Shown: in pieces, positions 5,728 to 8,167 of the stretch | Position numbering within the stretch: the first letter of the stretch is position 1 | Layout: every line of letters begins with the position of its first letter | Origin: Psychrobacter sp. | GTDB lineage: Bacteria; Pseudomonadota; Gammaproteobacteria; Pseudomonadales; Moraxellaceae | Assembly: GCA_029264635.1 (NCBI GenBank) | Contig: JARIAA010000090.1 | Location: 1 to 8,167 of the forward strand | Length of the DNA stretch: 8,167 nt | Reading direction: 5' to 3' | Program-made: the position numbers and the translations under genes | Notes under the pieces: generated by a model | Told to the model about the DNA's origin: nothing | The model's database searches: none | The model's input: only the letters and a program-made list of their open reading frames with translations

Positions 5728-7398
5728 ATGGATATTATTGGTCATTTAACCCGCACAGTTAGCCCCGCGGTACTAGGAGACGATCAGTCTCCTGCAAAGA
5801 AAAACCTACTCGAACAGTTTTATGCGATTTTTGCTGCACGTCTTGCGGACAACGACACCTATAACAGTTTCGCCAACGAAAACGTTGCTCGTGATGATCA
5901 AGGTTTTTATGATCGTGTGTGGACTGATGGGGCGCACCGTGATCAAATCTCACGTGAGCTTGCAGGTGAGCATAATGTCGATGCAACGGCGTCACGTGGT
6001 TTAGTTGCGATGGCAGCACCTCTTGCTTATCACGAAATCAAAAGCTTGGCAGGTACGACTCCAGTACCACAGTTTTTAAATGACAACTTAGCGAGCTATC
6101 AGCATCATATCCCAGCGTGGGCAAGTATGGTCGTTCCAGCTGGCATGATGGCAGCTGCTCCTGCTGGCAAGCGTATATCCGATACCACCAGCATGGCACC
6201 GCTGCAGCGTGAAGAAGAAAAGTCAGGTAGCTTTATGAAGGCGCTGTTACCTATTATAGGATTGATTATCTTAGGAGCACTGGCCTGGGCACTGCTGCGC
6301 GGATGTCAAGACAATCCTGAGCCTGTTGCAACGCCAGTTGTGACTGAACAACAAGAGACGACTGATACGCAAGCTATCGCAGTAGCTGATGTAGAACCAG
6401 CGTCGCTACGTATTGCTACTGGTGAAGCAAACATGCTATATGCTTGTCGTATGAACGTAGGTGATGAGACACTACAGACTACTGTTATGAATGCGATGAG
6501 TAGTACTTTTGGTAATGAAGCTGATAAGTGCCGTGCCGATGTTGATGACAACTTTGCAACTGATATGCCAGCGGCAGCTCAACTGGCCTCAATTTTACCA
6601 ATTATCAAGAGTGTTCCAAATGCTAGTATGATTATAAAGGGTAATGAGATTATCGTTAATGCTGCTGATGCTGCGGTACTTGAGAAGTTGGTCACTGATT
6701 TGCAAGCGGCTGCTCCAGCAATGACAGTAACAGCTGAGGGTCCACTAGACTTGCAAGGTGAGATCGATAATAGCCTAGTTGCTGCAGATAGTGCGGTTAG
6801 TAACCTTGGTGAAAACCCAGATCCTCGTGATGTTGCTCGTGCCCTGAGCATACAAGTCATCAATTTTGAGCTTGATAAAGCGATTATCCCAGAAGTAAAC
6901 AAACCGTTCCTTGATCGCGCTGCTACTATTATTCAACAAGTACCTGATATGGAACTTATGATTATTGGTCATACGGACAATCAAGCTTCTAATGCTTATA
7001 ATATGAACTTATCTCGCGAACGTGCTGAAGCTGTCAGAGAATATCTCATATCTAAAGGTGTTGACGCTAGCAAGCTTATAACCAAAGGGATGGGAGAGAC
7101 TGATCCTATCGCTGACAACTCAACCGAGCAAGGTCGATTCCGTAACCGTCGTATTGAGTTCACGGTCTATGACGAGTCAGCTTTAAATAGTGGTAGCATC
7201 ACCAATAATTCTATCAATCCAGATCTGAACCCATTGGATAGTAATAATGACAATGTATTACCCGATAGTGATGATCGCGGTGTGAGTACCAATATGCCAG
7301 ATCCTGATTTGAATCCATTAGACAGCAACAACGATGATATATTGCCTGATAGTGATGATCCAAGTCAAGGTACAGCGCTCGATCCAAACGCTCAATAA
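5728..7398 (+). CDS. OmpA-family peptidoglycan-binding protein with N-terminal cytoplasmic-type domain, TM helix and BON-like domain
   Basis: A 556-residue predicted inner-membrane-anchored protein that should bind peptidoglycan in the periplasm. Order: an N-terminal helical domain (1-135, shared with the paralogue, tentatively DUF937/YidB-like); a linker; KSGSFMK then one transmembrane helix (about 171-190), giving N-in/C-out; a Pro/Thr-rich linker; a BON-like domain (about 225-335) with Cys240 and Cys268; an OmpA C-terminal domain (about 375-482); and an acidic tail. In the OmpA domain, INFELDKAIIP begins the fold, and GHTDN with Asp417 and NLSRERA with Arg432 match the residues that bind diaminopimelate in OmpA/Pal proteins. 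FRNRRIEF closes it. The BON-OmpA order recalls mycobacterial ArfA. There is no cleavable signal peptide and no beta-barrel, so it is not a classical OmpA porin. A strong GGAGG ribosome-binding site and frequent CGT arginine codons suggest high expression. It ends in a strong terminator. Confidence 0.93.
   Translation: MDIIGHLTRTVSPAVLGDDQSPAKKNLLEQFYAIFAARLADNDTYNSFANENVARDDQGFYDRVWTDGAHRDQISRELAGEHNVDATASRGLVAMAAPLAYHEIKSLAGTTPVPQFLNDNLASYQHHIPAWASMVVPAGMMAAAPAGKRISDTTSMAPLQREEEKSGSFMKALLPIIGLIILGALAWALLRGCQDNPEPVATPVVTEQQETTDTQAIAVADVEPASLRIATGEANMLYACRMNVGDETLQTTVMNAMSSTFGNEADKCRADVDDNFATDMPAAAQLASILPIIKSVPNASMIIKGNEIIVNAADAAVLEKLVTDLQAAAPAMTVTAEGPLDLQGEIDNSLVAADSAVSNLGENPDPRDVARALSIQVINFELDKAIIPEVNKPFLDRAATIIQQVPDMELMIIGHTDNQASNAYNMNLSRERAEAVREYLISKGVDASKLITKGMGETDPIADNSTEQGRFRNRRIEFTVYDESALNSGSITNNSINPDLNPLDSNNDNVLPDSDDRGVSTNMPDPDLNPLDSNNDDILPDSDDPSQGTALDPNAQ
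7219..7359 (+). repeat. Duplicated 19-residue Asp/Asn-rich motif in the OmpA-protein tail
   Basis: Residues 498-516 and 526-544 both read PDLNPLDSNND, two variable residues, then LPDSDD; only two positions differ (NV versus DI at the variable pair), with a period of 28 residues (84 bases). The copies span 7219-7275 and 7303-7359. The DNA copies differ at several third positions, so the duplication is not brand new or is under selection at the protein level. The Asp pattern is loosely like calcium-binding thrombospondin type 3 repeats, which is only a suggestion. Confidence 0.85.
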
Positions 7399-7425
7399 TA
7401 GACGCTGTATAATAGAATTGTGAAT

Positions 7426-7458
7426 AAAAAACTGCACCTTTATAAGGTGCAGTTTTTT
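7426..7458. terminator. Bidirectional intrinsic terminator between the OmpA-family gene and nagZ
   Basis: A perfect 15-bp inverted repeat, AAAAAACTGCACCTT (7426-7440) and AAGGTGCAGTTTTTT (7444-7458), with a 3-base loop. It has a GC-rich core and A/T tracts at both ends, so it works for transcripts from either side. It lies 28 bases after the plus-strand stop and 19 bases after the nagZ stop, as expected between convergent genes. Confidence 0.93.
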
Positions 7459-7476
7459 ATGCTATTTATAATGTAG

Positions 7477-8104
7477 TTATCTATAAATAGTTGGATCTAA
7501 GGTTTTATTATTTATGTCATTGGTAATTGAGACATCAGATTGAGCACTAAAGAAGAGATGTAACACATTTTCTTTAGCCTGCTGCCAATATTCAAATTGT
7601 TTACAAGTAGATTCAAGGTCACCTTTCCATAATGGCACCTGCCCACACATGGTCTTAATTCGACTTTGATTGGGGTAAGGAAGATCTTGTGCTGCTTCAG
7701 CAGCCTCATGAGCTGCAATACGATCATTGCATACTAGTGCAATATCACAACCTGCCTCAATCGCCGCGCATACACGCGCGCTGACATCTCCCGCAGCTTG
7801 CGCACCTTTCATAGATAAGTCGTCAGAAAACAATACGCCCTCAAATTTGAGTTTCTTACGAATAATATCTTGTAGCCAAACCTTAGAAAACCCTGCTGGT
7901 TTGTTGTCTACTTGCGGAAATATGACATGCGCTGGCATCAAAGCATCAAGCCAAGGTAATGTCTGAGCAAATGGTTGCATATCACTGGATAAGATTTCAT
8001 CAAGGCTACGATCATCGACAGCCTCTGCGACGTGGGAGTCAGGAGCGATGGCGCCATGACCAGGGAAATGCTTGCCAGTGGTGGCCATACCTGCAGCTCT
8101 CATA
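7477..8104 (-). CDS. nagZ: Beta-N-acetylhexosaminidase NagZ, C-terminal two thirds (5' part displaced)
   Basis: A cytoplasmic glycoside hydrolase family 3 enzyme that removes N-acetylglucosamine from 1,6-anhydromuropeptides in peptidoglycan recycling. Counting from the RAAGMATT block that starts at the ATG at 8103, the sequence shows KHFPGHG (substrate-binding Lys-His), PDSH a few residues on (the Asp-His loop general acid/base), PAHVIFP, and FSDDLSMKGA with the expected Asp nucleophile. The end is variable. NagZ proteins are about 335-350 residues, so roughly 120-130 N-terminal residues are missing. An in-frame ATG exists at 8115, but its first codons (MRIF) come from unrelated joined sequence; true homology stops at about 8104. 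The expected preceding residues are on the plus strand at 8105-8167. The gene converges on the OmpA-family gene and shares its terminator. Confidence 0.93.
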
Positions 8105-8167
8105 AAGATCCGCAAATAATCGTTGCCTTAGCGACGCAGTTTATGCGCGGTATGAGAGCTGCAGGTA
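8088..8167. repeat. 17-bp perfect inverted repeat flanking a 46-base loop inside nagZ
   Basis: TACCTGCAGCTCTCATA at 8088-8104 is the exact reverse complement of TATGAGAGCTGCAGGTA at 8151-8167, and the second arm runs off the window end, so it may be longer. Both arms encode the same NagZ residues (MRAAG) in opposite orientation. The 46-base loop (8105-8150) carries the immediately preceding nagZ codons, inverted relative to the gene body. Confidence 0.95.
8105..8167 (+). pseudogene. nagZ: nagZ fragment in the opposite orientation
   Basis: Read on the plus strand from GAT at 8107, this encodes DPQIIVALATQFMRGMRAAG, then leaves the window in frame. That is what a NagZ protein should have just before MATTGKHFPGHG, which is encoded on the minus strand from about 8088 downwards. 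It is therefore the same gene, turned around at a fold-back junction near 8101-8104 (CATA), and not an independent gene. Confidence 0.85.

Noticed and set aside
6292..6306. LLRGC in the OmpA-family protein as a lipoprotein lipobox
   Set aside because: It lies about 190 residues from the N-terminus and has Arg at the -2 position; it is simply the end of the transmembrane helix.
6306..6984. Minus-strand open frames inside the OmpA-family gene
   Set aside because: They lie antisense to the BON-like and OmpA domains, have Ser/Ala-rich shadow composition and no supporting start signals.
8105..8115. ATG at 8115 as the true start of a short NagZ
   Set aside because: The extra codons come from the inverted segment, and an enzyme lacking the first third of the barrel would not be expected to fold.

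Overview
The window looks like a piece of a gammaproteobacterial chromosome from Moraxellaceae, most likely Psychrobacter or a close relative. This is inferred from the gene products, the AT-rich intergenic DNA and the general feel of the proteins; no rRNA or other marker is present to confirm it. The window may be a whole contig, because purK is cut at base 1 and nagZ breaks up at the other end.

Layout. Bases 1-985 (minus) hold purK, missing its C-terminus. Bases 1108-1668 (minus) hold purE. A 122-base gap with a terminator-like hairpin separates the two, and a plausible sigma70 promoter lies just upstream of purE. Bases 1810-2754 (minus) encode a PP2A/ApaH/PrpE-like metallophosphoesterase, and 2796-3404 (minus) a rhomboid-family intramembrane serine protease with a TTG start and a clear Shine-Dalgarno. 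These two are 41 bases apart and probably form an operon. Bases 3405-3764 are an AT-rich divergent promoter region with three tandem 17-bp repeats next to the rhomboid gene.

On the plus strand lie two related bitopic membrane proteins, at 3765-5360 and 5728-7398. Both have an N-terminal soluble domain that is probably cytoplasmic (tentatively DUF937/YidB-like), one transmembrane helix, and a periplasmic BON-like domain with a conserved cysteine pair. Only the second goes on to an OmpA-type peptidoglycan-binding domain, followed by a duplicated Asp/Asn-rich tail. The first ends in a low-complexity tail where the OmpA domain would be. A strong bidirectional hairpin terminator (7426-7458) separates the second gene from the convergent nagZ.

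The nagZ gene (minus, 7477 to about 8104) is intact through the catalytic half, then breaks. The next residues expected upstream are encoded on the opposite strand at 8105-8167, flanked by a perfect 17-bp inverted repeat. This is a fold-back junction. It is most likely an amplification or assembly chimera at a contig end; a true small inversion is the less likely alternative.

Functionally, the window combines late-middle purine biosynthesis (AIR to CAIR), a small phosphoesterase/rhomboid operon, and a cell-envelope group (peptidoglycan-binding OmpA-like protein, its OmpA-less paralogue, and the peptidoglycan recycling enzyme NagZ). No complete novel defence or mobile system was seen. The least described element is the tandem paralogue pair.
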